From contig NZ_NWTI01000001.1 in assembly GCF_002531575.1 (NCBI RefSeq), forward strand, positions 1 to 64,000: a DNA stretch of 64,000 bases. The letters are read 5' to 3'. Source of the DNA: Bradyrhizobium sp. Y36. Lineage in GTDB: Bacteria > Pseudomonadota > Alphaproteobacteria > Rhizobiales > Xanthobacteraceae. The position numbers and the translations under genes are program-made. How positions within the stretch are numbered: the stretch's first letter is position 1; each line of letters starts with the position of its first letter. Below, one piece after another: positions 37,449-46,452 of the stretch. Below the pieces are notes generated by a model. That model did no database searches. It was given only the letters and a program-made list of their open reading frames with translations, and had not been told where the DNA came from.

Positions 37449-37682
37449 ATGAAACTGCTGATCGAAATCGCCGCGGCGGCCCTGCTCGTCGTCTGCATCA
37501 GCGCCTCCAGTGCCGCGTTTGCCGCCGGCAAGCCCGGTCGCAGCGCCGACGGCCTGAGCTGCGGCTTCACCGTTCCGCAGAATGCCTCGCCCGCTTCCCG
37601 CTGCGCCGCCATCAAGCGCCAATGCGGCGGCAAGTTCTATGCGAATGCGTGCGGCACCAGGCTGATGTCCGCGGCGAGTTGA
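37449..37682 (+). CDS. Small secreted cysteine-containing protein
   Basis: A 77-aa precursor: signal peptide (KLLIEIAAAALLVVCISASS, cleavage after AFA near residue 26) and a mature part of about 51 residues with four cysteines (38, 52, 59, 68), suggesting two disulfides in the periplasm or outside. A strong GGAGG lies 9 nt before the ATG, which supports translation. No family is recognised. It lies between divergent glgP and convergent lysR (21-nt gap). Function unknown. Confidence 0.7.
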   Translation: MKLLIEIAAAALLVVCISASSAAFAAGKPGRSADGLSCGFTVPQNASPASRCAAIKRQCGGKFYANACGTRLMSAAS

Positions 37683-37703
37683 GCGGGCGGAAACGCCGGC
37701 GAT

Positions 37704-38567
37704 TCACGCCGCCTTGGCCTGCACCGTATCGCAGAATTCGGCGAGACGATCGGCGAGCCGGAGCGTTGCCGGGCTCGCATCGAGCGACGCCATCAACGCG
37801 ACCTCGGTCTTGTTGATCGGAGCAAAGCCTTCCTTCGCCGTCAGCACGCGGTGATCGGACTGGATCGCCATCTCCGACAGGATGCTGAGCCCCATGCCGG
37901 CGGCGACCGCGGCCTGGATGCCGGCAAGACTCGATGAGGTGTAGGCGGTGTGCCAGGCACGGCCCGCGCTTTCCAGCGCATGGATGGCGCCGGCGCGATA
38001 GATGCAGCCGAGCGGAAAGCCGATCAACGGCACCGAGGCGACGTCGACATCGATGGGATGGCTCTTGCTGGTCACCCAGTGCACCCGCTCGGGCCATACC
38101 GCGATCGCGCCGCCGGCGCCGGCCTCGCGCTTGAAGAGCGCAAGGTCGAGCTCGCCGCGCTCGAGATCGCGCGCCAGATACTTGCTCTGGTCGGCGCGCA
38201 CGTCGAGCCGCAGGCCGGGATGCGAGCGTGCGAACGCGCCGAGCAGTTTTGTCAGCCGGTACGCCGCGAAATCCTCGGGGATGCCGAGCCGGATCGCGCC
38301 TTCGCCGTCGGGCTGGCGCAGCACGTCGCGCGCCTCCTCGGCCAGCGAGAGCAGACGGCGGGCGTAGGACAGCAGCCGCTCGCCGGCCTCGGTCGGGCGA
38401 ACGGTCTTGCCGTCGCGATGCAGCAGCACCTGGCCGATGTCGTCCTCCAGCCGCTTGATCTGCTGGCTGACGGTCGATTGCGTGCGGTGGACGCGGGCGC
38501 CGGCGCGGGTGAAGCCGCCCGACTCGACCACCGAGACGAAGCTGCGCAGCAGCTCGAGATCGAGCAT
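37704..38567 (-). CDS. LysR-family transcriptional regulator
   Basis: A 287-aa LTTR: N-terminal winged helix-turn-helix (LDLELLRSFVSVVESGGFTR, then RTQSTVSQQIKRLED, about 1-60) and a substrate-binding-like effector domain from about residue 90. The ATG at 38567 has GGAGG 6 nt upstream and begins MLDLELLRSF, the standard LTTR start, so the eight-codon upstream alternative is rejected. It is divergent from an EamA-family exporter gene 96 nt away, and probably controls it and the MBL gene that follows, as is usual for divergent LysR/exporter pairs. Confidence 0.92.
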   Translation of the reverse strand: MLDLELLRSFVSVVESGGFTRAGARVHRTQSTVSQQIKRLEDDIGQVLLHRDGKTVRPTEAGERLLSYARRLLSLAEEARDVLRQPDGEGAIRLGIPEDFAAYRLTKLLGAFARSHPGLRLDVRADQSKYLARDLERGELDLALFKREAGAGGAIAVWPERVHWVTSKSHPIDVDVASVPLIGFPLGCIYRAGAIHALESAGRAWHTAYTSSSLAGIQAAVAAGMGLSILSEMAIQSDHRVLTAKEGFAPINKTEVALMASLDASPATLRLADRLAEFCDTVQAKAA

Positions 38568-38663
38568 GGCCGCCTCCATTCGAAAATCCACTTATCGGCA
38601 GTTAATCATTTAATTTCCAAATGGCAACCGGCGTCCCTAGATCGAGGGCCTAGGAGATCACGC

Positions 38664-39575
38664 ATGTCCCTCGCCCCCTCGATTCCGGTGCCGCGCAGCC
38701 GCTTCAACACGCTGCCGCTGGCCATCGGCCTGTTCTGCCTGCTCTGGAGCTACGCCTTTGTCGCCGGCAAGATCGGCGTCACCCATTGTCCGCCGCTGAT
38801 CCTGCTCGCCGCGCGCTTCTCGCTCGCCGGCATCCTGATCCTCGGTGCCACGCTGATTCGCGGCGAGGCCTGGGCGCTGTCCTGGCGTGACGCCGCTGTT
38901 TTCGCGGTGCTCGGCATCGCCAACAACGCGCTCTATCTCGGCCTCGGCTACACCGGCCTGCAATCGGTCTCCGCCGGCCTCGGCGGCCTGATCGTGTCGG
39001 CCAATCCGGTCTTCACGGCGGCGCTCGCGGCGCTGCTGCTCGGGGAAGGCATGACCTGGCGCAAGGCCGGCGGCCTTTTGCTCGGTATCGCCGGCGTGAC
39101 CTTGATCGTCTGGCATCGGCTTTCGGTCGGCACCGATTCCCTGCACGGCATCGTGTTCACGCTGGCCTCGCTCGCCTCGATCGTCGCCGGCACCATTCTG
39201 TTCAAGCTGCTGGCACCGAAGGGGAGCCTGTGGATCGGCAACGGCGTGCAGAACCTCGCCGCCGGCCTCGTGCTGACGCCGGTCGCGCTCACCTTCGCCG
39301 ATATCCACGCCGTCGATGTCACGCCGAGCCTGATCGGCGCCTTCGCCTTCCTCGTGCTCGGCGGCTCGATCCTGGCGTATTGGCTCTGGTTCCATCTCCT
39401 GAAAGTGTGCGGCGCCACCGCCGCCAGCGCCTATCATTTCCTGATGCCGCCGCTCGGCATGCTGTTCGCGTATCTCGTCCTGGGCGAGCACGTCGAGGCG
39501 CGTGACCTGCTCGGCATCATTCCGGTTGCGCTCGGCATCTATCTGGTGACGCGCCCCGCAAAGCCCGTCGCGTAA
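38664..39575 (+). CDS. EamA/DMT-superfamily transporter
   Basis: A 303-aa membrane protein with ten hydrophobic spans arranged as two EamA repeats (about 17-145 and 160-298). Conserved features are LWSYAFVAGKIGVTHCPP in TM1, ANPVFTAALAALLLGE at the end of repeat 1 and MPPLGMLFAYLVLGE at the end of repeat 2. It probably exports a metabolite such as an amino acid or a related compound; specificity is unknown. AGGAG lies 8 nt before the ATG. The divergent LysR gene is the likely regulator; the MBL-fold gene starts 13 nt after its stop, so they form an operon. Confidence 0.9.
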   Translation: MSLAPSIPVPRSRFNTLPLAIGLFCLLWSYAFVAGKIGVTHCPPLILLAARFSLAGILILGATLIRGEAWALSWRDAAVFAVLGIANNALYLGLGYTGLQSVSAGLGGLIVSANPVFTAALAALLLGEGMTWRKAGGLLLGIAGVTLIVWHRLSVGTDSLHGIVFTLASLASIVAGTILFKLLAPKGSLWIGNGVQNLAAGLVLTPVALTFADIHAVDVTPSLIGAFAFLVLGGSILAYWLWFHLLKVCGATAASAYHFLMPPLGMLFAYLVLGEHVEARDLLGIIPVALGIYLVTRPAKPVA

Positions 39576-39588
39576 GAGGAGAACTTTC

Positions 39589-40362
39589 ATGCCCGTTTCC
39601 ATCACCCTGATCGGCGGCCCGACGGCGCTGATCGAGATCGACGGCTTCCGCCTGCTCACCGATCCGACCTTCGATGCGCCCGGCGCCTATCAGCTGCCGC
39701 ATGTGACGCTGGAGAAGACCATCGGCCCCGCGCTCAAGGCCGATGCGATCGGCCCGGTCGATGCCGTGCTGCTCAGCCATGACCAGCATTCGGACAATCT
39801 CGACAATTCGGGCCGCGACCTTCTCCACAAGGTCAAGCGCGTGCTGACGACGGAGGCGGGCGCGAAGCGCCTCGGCGGCCATGTCGAAGGGCTTGCGCCG
39901 TGGAGCACCGCGCAGCTGAAAGACGGCGACGGCAACACGCTGACCATCACCGCGACGCCGGCGCGCCACGGCCCGGCCGGGATCGAGCCGCTGTCCGGCG
40001 ACGTCATCGGCTTCGTGGTGGCATCGAGCCGCAAGGACACCAGCGCGGTCTATGTCAGCGGCGACACCACCTGGTTCGACGGCGTCGCCGAGGTCGCGCG
40101 CCGCTTCAAATGCGGTGTGGTGCTGCCCTTCGCCGGCGCCGCGCAGACGCGCGGGCCGTTCCATCTCACCATGGACACCAACGACACCATCGAGACCGCG
40201 CGCGCCTTCCCCGATGCGACGATCGTGCCGTTGCATACCGAAGGCTGGGCGCATTTCCGCCAGAACGGCGAGGATCTGCGCAAGACGTTCGACGCGCTCG
40301 GCTTCGGAACGCGGTTGCGCCTGCTGGAGCCGGGCGTGCCGACGGTGGTGGAGGCGCCGTAG
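39589..40362 (+). CDS. MBL-fold metallohydrolase (UlaG-like)
   Basis: A 257-aa metallo-beta-lactamase-fold protein. The metal motif appears as LLSHDQHSDNLDN (about 62-74; His, Asp, His, Asp pattern with Asn where many relatives have His). Further ligands are PARHGP (about 125), VSGDTTW (about 157) and PLHTEGWAHF near the end. It resembles the UlaG/L-ascorbate-6-phosphate lactonase-like branch, but the real substrate is not known. AGAGGAGA precedes the ATG. It is in an operon with the EamA transporter, 13 nt downstream. Confidence 0.85.
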   Translation: MPVSITLIGGPTALIEIDGFRLLTDPTFDAPGAYQLPHVTLEKTIGPALKADAIGPVDAVLLSHDQHSDNLDNSGRDLLHKVKRVLTTEAGAKRLGGHVEGLAPWSTAQLKDGDGNTLTITATPARHGPAGIEPLSGDVIGFVVASSRKDTSAVYVSGDTTWFDGVAEVARRFKCGVVLPFAGAAQTRGPFHLTMDTNDTIETARAFPDATIVPLHTEGWAHFRQNGEDLRKTFDALGFGTRLRLLEPGVPTVVEAP

Positions 40363-40379
40363 TCTCCACTGCCTCCGTT

Positions 40380-40493
40380 GTCATGCCCCGGCTTGACCGG
40401 GGCATCCAGTACGCCGCAGCGGTTGTTGTGAGAGCGAGCTGTCCGACGAAGGCCTCTGGAATACTGGATCGCCCGGTCAAGCCGGGCGATGAC
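40380..40493. repeat. Palindromic repeat element, GTCATGCCCCGGCTTGACC family, copy 1
   Basis: Arms GTCATGCCCCGGCTTGACC... and ...GGTCAAGCCGGGCGATGAC with inner CATCCAGTACGCCG / GGAATACTGGATCGCC. It lies between the convergent MBL and TIGR02186 genes. Copies of the same family are at 42395-42557 and 46308-46409. Confidence 0.85.
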
Positions 40494-40521
40494 GAGAGAG
40501 TGGCGCTCGCAATGACTACGA

Positions 40522-41292
40522 CTAATCCTTCCTGAACACGATCGACGCCATCCAGCCCGTCATCAGCGCCATCGCGGCGGTGACGAGGCCGTAGATCAGT
40601 CCGTTCTGCCGTGCGGTGGTGGCGACGAACTGCTCGAAGCCGACCTTGACGATCTCGAACGCGGTCTCGGTCTTGCCGATGAAGGCGCCGTTCGCGAACA
40701 GCTTGATCTCCACCTCATACGTGCCGATCGGCACCTCCGCCGGCAGCGGAATGCCGGTGCGGAACAGCGTCGGCGTCAGGAACGTGACGGCGCTGCCGTC
40801 CTCGCGATAGAGCCCGCGCTGGGTGCGCAGGCGGATGAAGCCCGAGCGGAACGCGTCGTTCGGCACCACGTCGGCAAAATCGCCGCTGACGCGCTGGGTC
40901 AGCAGCACGTTGTTGAGCCCGATCTGCTGCCGTCGCGCGATCTCGGGCGAGGTGATGGCCTCGAAGGGGCGGTTGGCGAACAGCGCCAGATAGCTCGGGA
41001 CCTGCAGGAACTGGCGATAGTCGGTGTTGATCCAGATGCCGAAGGTGCGTTCCTTCCGCCGCGTCACCATGTCGGCGCGCGGGCCCATCACGGTAACGAC
41101 GAGATCATAGGCATTGCGGTCGGCGGGCGTGGTGGCGTCCTTCTCGACGGAGCCGAACAGCACCAGCTCCTCGCCGGAATAGTTCGGCGTCACCGTGACG
41201 CGGTGGTTGGAGACCGACACGATCAGCCGTTCGGCCTGCGCGGCCGGGCCGAGCAGCAGCACGAACAGGAGTGCGAGTGCCGCGCGCCTCAT
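40522..41292 (-). CDS. TIGR02186 family exported membrane-anchored protein
   Basis: A 256-aa protein with a signal peptide (RRAALALLFVLLLGPAAQA) and one C-terminal TM (LIYGLVTAAMALMTGWMASIVF), so the central part is periplasmic and anchored. The mature start ERLIVSVSNHRVTVTPNYSGEELVLFGSVE matches the TIGR02186 family, known only as an alphaproteobacterial companion of TauE/SafE-type exporters. Its ATG overlaps the exporter stop by 4 nt, so the two proteins are made together. It may be an accessory subunit of the exporter; this is inferred from linkage. Confidence 0.83.
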   Translation of the reverse strand: MRRAALALLFVLLLGPAAQAERLIVSVSNHRVTVTPNYSGEELVLFGSVEKDATTPADRNAYDLVVTVMGPRADMVTRRKERTFGIWINTDYRQFLQVPSYLALFANRPFEAITSPEIARRQQIGLNNVLLTQRVSGDFADVVPNDAFRSGFIRLRTQRGLYREDGSAVTFLTPTLFRTGIPLPAEVPIGTYEVEIKLFANGAFIGKTETAFEIVKVGFEQFVATTARQNGLIYGLVTAAMALMTGWMASIVFRKD

Positions 41293-42206
41293 CCGCTCGC
41301 TCCGAGGTCGCGGATGGTGAAGAGATCCGCCGGCCGGATCACCAGCTCGATCGCAAAGCGGATTCCGACCGAGAGGATCAGAAGCCCGAGCAGCAGCCGC
41401 AGCTGCTCGCCGCGGATCTTCTGGCCGGCACGTGCCCCGAACTGCGCGCCGGTGACGCCGCCGACCATCAGGATCAGTGCCAGCACGGCGTCGACGAGGT
41501 GATTGGTCACCGCGTGCAACATGGTCGCGAACAGCATCGTGACGAGGGTGAGGACCATGGAGGTGCCGATCACCGTCGAGGTCGGCACCCTGAGCAGGTA
41601 GATCATGATCGGTACCAGGATGAAGCCGCCGCCGATGCCCATGATGGCGCCGATGAAGCCGATCACGATGCCGACGACCACCACGGGGATGACCGAGAGG
41701 TAGATCTTCGAGCGCTTGAAGCGCATCTTCAGCGGCAGGCCGTGGATCCAGTTGTGGGTGCGGCGCGGCGGCACCGCACCGCGCCGGGTCCGCATCAGGG
41801 CGCGCAGGCCTTCGGAGAACATCAGGCTGCCGACGGTGGTCAGCAGCACCACGTAGGAGAGCGCGATCATCAGATCGAGCTGGCCGAGCGCACGGAGCTG
41901 CGTGAAGGTCCACACGCCGAGCGCGGTGCCGGTCACGCCGCCGCATAGCAACACGCTCGCCAGCGATGGATCGATCGCACGCCGGCGCCAGTAGGAGAGG
42001 GCACCGGAGAACGAGGAGGCCGCGATGTGGCTCGCCACCGAGGCCACCGCGACCGCCGGCGTGATGCCGATGAAGATCAAGAGCGGCGTCATCAGGAAGC
42101 CGCCGCCGATCCCGAACATGCCCGAGACGAAGCCGACCGCGGCGCCCATGGCGAGCACCAGGAAGACGTTGACCGGAAGATCGGCGATGGGGAGGTAGAG
42201 CTGCAT
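41289..42206 (-). CDS. Sulfite exporter TauE/SafE family protein
   Basis: A 305-aa membrane protein with about nine spans and the internal duplication of the TauE/SafE family: GFVSGMFGIGGGFLMTPLLIF near residue 25 and GFIGAIMGIGGGFILVPIMIY near residue 190. Members export sulfite, sulfoacetate or other organosulfur anions; which one is not evident. The start MQLYLPIADLPVNVF at 42206 is an ATG; a TTG 26 codons upstream is in frame but adds unlikely sequence. The TIGR02186 gene overlaps its stop, forming a two-gene operon. Confidence 0.88.
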   Translation of the reverse strand: MQLYLPIADLPVNVFLVLAMGAAVGFVSGMFGIGGGFLMTPLLIFIGITPAVAVASVASHIAASSFSGALSYWRRRAIDPSLASVLLCGGVTGTALGVWTFTQLRALGQLDLMIALSYVVLLTTVGSLMFSEGLRALMRTRRGAVPPRRTHNWIHGLPLKMRFKRSKIYLSVIPVVVVGIVIGFIGAIMGIGGGFILVPIMIYLLRVPTSTVIGTSMVLTLVTMLFATMLHAVTNHLVDAVLALILMVGGVTGAQFGARAGQKIRGEQLRLLLGLLILSVGIRFAIELVIRPADLFTIRDLGASG

Positions 42207-42394
42207 CGAGGGACCACGCTCCGGCGAGACGGATCGATTGCGCAAGGCCCGCCGGACGGTCGGAACGATTGCCGCGTCTCTCAATAGCGGAATTTGGAGC
42301 GGGGAGGGACCCTAGAATTGGGGCGTGGTGAATGGGTAGAGAGGGATCGGACAGCCACTTCAGCTGCGCCGAGGACTTTGCCGCGTCCTCCGCT

Positions 42395-42557
42395 GTCGTG
42401 CCCCGGCTTGACCGGGGCATCCCGTACGCCGCGGCCTTTCCGCATCAAACCGGCGTCTCCGGAACACCGGTGCGACGCCGCCCTCGTTGTCGTCAGAGCG
42501 AGTTCTTTAACGCCGGTCTCTGGAATACTGGGTCGCCCGGTCAAGCCGGGCGACGAC
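42395..42557. repeat. Palindromic repeat element, GTCATGCCCCGGCTTGACC family, copy 2
   Basis: Outer arms start GTCGTGCCCCGGCTTGACC and end GGTCAAGCCGGGCGACGAC; the centre is longer than in copy 1. It occupies most of the gene-free stretch 42207-42572 between podJ and the TauE gene. Nothing else was recognised there. Confidence 0.82.
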
Positions 42558-42572
42558 AAGAGGAGGGAGCGA

Positions 42573-45500
42573 TCAATGCGCCGCGGAGGCCGAGCGCTTG
42601 GCTGCGACCGGCTTCGGCGTCGGCTTGGCGCTGGCCTGCGGCGCGCTGTCCCAGCCGCCGTTCGGGGCTGCAACGTTGACGGCGTCGTCGGGCTGCGGCT
42701 CGGCGCTGAAGGTCTGGATCGCGAGCTTGGCGGCAGCGAGCGATTGCGGGTCGAGGCGCTTGGCGACGTCGTCGCGCTTGCCGGCGGCATCCGCATCACC
42801 CTGGGCGGCCGCCAGGCTGAACCATTTGTAGGATTCGGCGAGATTCTGTTCGACGCCGATGCCGCGGGCATAGAGGATGCCGAGGTTGAACTGGCTGTCG
42901 GCGACGCCGCGATCGGCGGCTTTCCGGAACCACTGCGCCGCGCTCTTGTAGTTGGCGCCGCGTCCGCCGCCATCGGCATCGAGCACCGCGAGATTGTGCA
43001 TCGCCTTGGCGTTGCCGCGCTCGGCGGCCTGGGTGTAGTAGCGGCGGGCGATGTCGGCGTCCTTCTTCACCCCGAGGCCCTTTTCATAGAGCGTGCCGAG
43101 GCGGAAGGTCGCGGGAATCACGCCGGCCTGCGAGGCGCGGTCGTACCATTTCGCGGCTTCGTCGTAGTTCGTGGCGACGCCCTTGCCTTCGGCAAAGCGC
43201 ACGCCGATCTCATAGGCCGCGGTCGCATCGCCCTTCATCGCGGCGGTGCGCAGGCCCGGGCCGCCGATGCCGTCGGGCAGCTTTTCGCTCGGCGGCACCT
43301 GGATGAGGCTGAGCTTGGCGCGGCTCGTGCCGGACAGTGCGCCGGTGATGTCGCTGCTTGCGGCCGGTGGCGGCGCCGCTGCGGCGGGCGCCGGCGGAAT
43401 CTCGACTGAGGCCGAACTGGCCGGACCGGGCGCGGGAGCGGCCGGCGCGGCGTTGTTCTGGGATTGCCGGCCGATCGGCGTCGGCGAGGTCATCGACGGC
43501 GTGACCTGCTCGGGCGTGGCAGGCTTGTTCTCGATCACCGGCGGCGGCGGCGCCTGCGGCGCGGGCTGGCTCAACGTGTTGTCCATGGCCTGCGGCGCGG
43601 GCGGCGGGCTGCCCTCGAGCAGGTTCATCGCCATCTTGAAGGTGCCGAGCACGATCACGACCACGCTCGCGCCGACCAGCAGCGAGCGGATCTTCGAGGT
43701 GATGGTCGAACCGCCGTCCTTGCCCTTGTCCTTGGCGCGATCGGCGCCAGCCTTCGCGCCACCCTTGGCACCGCGCGCCGGCTTCTCCGGCTGCGCGGCG
43801 GCAGCCTGGGCAGCGCGGCGAGCGGCCGCGATGAAGCTCGACGACGACACCGGCTCTTTTGGCGCGGCGGGAATTTCGCTGATCGCGCTCTCGGAGGCGG
43901 CGATGCGCTCCGACGGCGTGGCGACGCGCCCGCCCGGCCGTGTGCCCGGCTCGAGCGGGTGATCCGGCGGCAATTCGGGCGCGAGCGCCGCGCGTGAGGT
44001 GTGTGGCTCCAGAATTTCACTGATCGCGCGCGGCGGCACCGGTGGCGCCGAGGGCACCGGCGGCGGCGCGGCGGGCGCGGCAGCGGCGTGGAATTCGCGC
44101 GGCGCGGCGGCGAAGGCGGTTTGCGCAGCCTGCGCGGCGGCAGGGTTCGGCAGCTCCGGCTTCGGATCGTATTTCGGCTGCTGCTGGGCTTGCGGCAGCG
44201 GCTCGCGCGCAACAGGCGCGTGCGCCATCGGGGCAGCCATGGGAGCCGCCACGGGAGCCGCCATGGGCATGGCCATCGGCTGCGGCGCTGGGGCCGGCGG
44301 CGCCGTGCGCACGGCGCGCAGATCGCCTTCGATCATGGACAGGCGATCGACGACATGGCCGAGCGCGCTATGAACGGCTTCGAGCGAGTCCTGGGTGCTG
44401 CGGTTGGTCTCGGCCTGGCTGAAGCGGATGTCGGACAGCTCGCGCTTGACCAGATCGACCATTCCGGAATCGGCCGGCGCCGAATTGCGGCTCTCGGCGA
44501 GGGCGGAATAAGTCGCCTGCTGCCGTTCCAGATGCCTGAGGATGTCGTGCAGTCCGTCCTCGACGCGGCTCAGATTGCCGTTGCGCGGGTCGGAGGCGGC
44601 TTCGATCCGCTCCAGCAGATAGGTGACGCGCTGTTCGAGATGCGCGAAGGTCGAGGCCGAATCGTTGCCGACCTGCATGCGGTCGAAGCGGTCCGACAGC
44701 GCGCGGATCGCGGCTTCGAGATGCTCGGTGCTCTCGGACGGCTGCGGGCGCTCGCGGGTTTCCAGCGCAGCCGTGAGCGCGGCGATGCGCTGCTCCAGCA
44801 CCGCGAAGCTGTCGCCGGGGCCGGAGGCGCGGGTGACCTGGTCGACCTTCGACGACAGCAGCTGCACGTCGTCCGAAAGCCGCGCCAGCGCCTCGTTGGA
44901 GGCGACGTTGGAGACGATGGCACGCAGCGCCGAGATCGCGTCTTCGAGCTGGCGCACCGTCGAGGGATCGTCATTGGCGCGCAGGATCAGGTCGAGCTTG
45001 GCGCCGAGATTGCGGATCGCCTCGTCATAGCCGGTGAGCTGCTCGGCCGGCGTCAGCGTGCGCAGCACCTGCTTGATGTCGGACAGCGCGTGCTCGATGC
45101 CCGACAGCACCTGGCCGTCGGTGCCGTTGGAGCGGGTCTCGTCGATCCGCCGATGCAGCGAGCGGATCTCGTTCTCGATCGATTCGATCGCGCGCCGCGG
45201 CATCGCCTCGGTGATGGCATTGCGGATCTCGGCGAGTTCGCTGCGGAAGGCGTTGATCGCCTGCTCGGTCGTGTCGGGGCGCTGCAGCGATTCGATCTGG
45301 CTCGTGATCTTGAGCAGATGGCGCTCGAGCGATGAGAAATCGGGCCCCGGCTGCGGTGGCGGCGGAGCATAGGCAGGCGCGGGCGGCGCCATCGGGGGCA
45401 TGTAAGGCGCGGCCGCGGGTGCAATCGAGGGCGCTGCGCGCGGCGGCATCTGCCTCGGTGTAAAGCCGTCGAGCTCGCTTTGCCGCGCCGTGATCTCGGC

Positions 45501-46079
45501 GACGGCGACGTCGAACGAGGCGGGGCTCAGGGGAGGGGCGTTGCGATAGACTTGAGCTGCCGCGCGCTCGACCGCATCGGCCTGGCGCTGGCGCGTTTCT
45601 ACGGGTGAGGGCGCGGGCGCCGGACGCGACGCCTGAGGCTGCTGCGCCTGGGGCTGCTGTGGACGGGAGATCTGCGACAGCCGCGCATCGAGCCGCGAGA
45701 TCGCGTCGTTGAGCTGGCGTGCGACGCCCTGCTCGCGCGAGACGTCCTGTCGCGAAGAATCCTGGCGCGGCGCGGGCTTTGAAATCCGTTCGATCTGCTG
45801 GGTGATCGCGTCGAGCCGCTGATGGATGTCGGCGACTTCGCGGCTCTCCTGGCTCGGCAAAGGATTCGGCAAAGAATTCGGCATGGCTTGCGGACGTTGA
45901 TCCTGACGCTGATCTTGGCGCTGATCGTAAGGTCCGCGAAAGTTTGGCGGGGCAGTTTCGCCGAGCGTGGAGTTCAGCCAGTCGTTGAGCGACATGCCCG
46001 CGCGACGCGCAGCAGCTTCGGCCCGCTCCCTGACGGATGGATCGATGCCGTCCACACTCCACGATACGCGCGAATTCAT
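42573..46079 (-). CDS. podJ: PodJ-like polarity protein with coiled coils and SEL1 repeats
   Basis: A 1168-aa bitopic protein related to the polar organiser PodJ. The N-terminus SWSVDGIDPSVRERAEAAAR is the conserved PodJ start with a short helix-turn-helix-like region. A long cytoplasmic part of Gln/Pro-rich and coiled-coil segments follows (to about residue 790). A single TM (LLVGASVVVIVLGTFKMAM, about 798-816) precedes a proline-rich periplasmic linker and four SEL1 repeats (about 946-1110, for example AAYEIGVRFAEGKGVATNYDEA). No C-terminal peptidoglycan-binding domain is seen. It should localise to a pole and recruit polarity or division factors. The ATG at 46079 gives the family start; the 25-codon extension is rejected. 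Confidence 0.85.
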   Translation of the reverse strand: MNSRVSWSVDGIDPSVRERAEAAARRAGMSLNDWLNSTLGETAPPNFRGPYDQRQDQRQDQRPQAMPNSLPNPLPSQESREVADIHQRLDAITQQIERISKPAPRQDSSRQDVSREQGVARQLNDAISRLDARLSQISRPQQPQAQQPQASRPAPAPSPVETRQRQADAVERAAAQVYRNAPPLSPASFDVAVAEITARQSELDGFTPRQMPPRAAPSIAPAAAPYMPPMAPPAPAYAPPPPQPGPDFSSLERHLLKITSQIESLQRPDTTEQAINAFRSELAEIRNAITEAMPRRAIESIENEIRSLHRRIDETRSNGTDGQVLSGIEHALSDIKQVLRTLTPAEQLTGYDEAIRNLGAKLDLILRANDDPSTVRQLEDAISALRAIVSNVASNEALARLSDDVQLLSSKVDQVTRASGPGDSFAVLEQRIAALTAALETRERPQPSESTEHLEAAIRALSDRFDRMQVGNDSASTFAHLEQRVTYLLERIEAASDPRNGNLSRVEDGLHDILRHLERQQATYSALAESRNSAPADSGMVDLVKRELSDIRFSQAETNRSTQDSLEAVHSALGHVVDRLSMIEGDLRAVRTAPPAPAPQPMAMPMAAPVAAPMAAPMAHAPVAREPLPQAQQQPKYDPKPELPNPAAAQAAQTAFAAAPREFHAAAAPAAPPPVPSAPPVPPRAISEILEPHTSRAALAPELPPDHPLEPGTRPGGRVATPSERIAASESAISEIPAAPKEPVSSSSFIAAARRAAQAAAAQPEKPARGAKGGAKAGADRAKDKGKDGGSTITSKIRSLLVGASVVVIVLGTFKMAMNLLEGSPPPAPQAMDNTLSQPAPQAPPPPVIENKPATPEQVTPSMTSPTPIGRQSQNNAAPAAPAPGPASSASVEIPPAPAAAAPPPAASSDITGALSGTSRAKLSLIQVPPSEKLPDGIGGPGLRTAAMKGDATAAYEIGVRFAEGKGVATNYDEAAKWYDRASQAGVIPATFRLGTLYEKGLGVKKDADIARRYYTQAAERGNAKAMHNLAVLDADGGGRGANYKSAAQWFRKAADRGVADSQFNLGILYARGIGVEQNLAESYKWFSLAAAQGDADAAGKRDDVAKRLDPQSLAAAKLAIQTFSAEPQPDDAVNVAAPNGGWDSAPQASAKPTPKPVAAKRSASAAH

Positions 46080-46452
46080 GACTCTGTCCGGTTCCGACTC
46101 CGGCGCCCCACCCGGCGCCTCCAGCCTTCCCACGCGTGCCGGTTGCAAAGACAATCGAATTTGGCGCGGGTCGTCTGCCTCGAAAACCGACTTTTGTCCG
46201 TTACGGTAAATAACGGGTTAAGGAACGGGTTGCCGGTGTCTTAAAGTTGGGCGGACGGAACCTGGGTGATTGGCTTTGTGGCTCGCTCTGCGCGCCCCAA
46301 AGCCGCTGTCATCGCCCGCGAAGGCGGGCGATCCAGTACGCCGCGGCTTCTCGGTTCTAGCCGCGCAGTCTCTGGAATACTGGATCGCCCGGTCAAGCCG
46401 GGCGATGACAGGAGAGCGGGTGGCCAGAACTGGGCTCTATCCTGACGCCGCT
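46080..46452. other. Gene-free stretch upstream of podJ
   Basis: It contains the podJ promoter region (an AT-richer patch with TTACGGTAAATAACGGG near 46199-46215) and a palindromic repeat element (46308-46409). No coding sequence is seen on either strand. Confidence 0.6.
46308..46409. repeat. Palindromic repeat element, GTCATGCCCCGGCTTGACC family, copy 3
   Basis: GTCATCGCCCGCGAAGGCGG... at the left, GGTCAAGCCGGGCGATGAC at the right, with inner GATCCAGTACGCCGCGG and GGAATACTGGATCGCCC as in the other copies. It lies between podJ and the PadR gene (both minus strand). Confidence 0.82.

Noticed and set aside
34952..37816. 954-codon open frame on the plus strand opposite glgP
   Set aside because: It is antisense to a clear glycogen phosphorylase and its product is rich in Arg, Asp, Val and Leu without domains, typical of reverse-strand frames in GC-rich genes.
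38568..38663. LysR T-N11-A operator between lysR and the EamA gene
   Set aside because: The gap is AT-rich but I could not find a convincing dyad.
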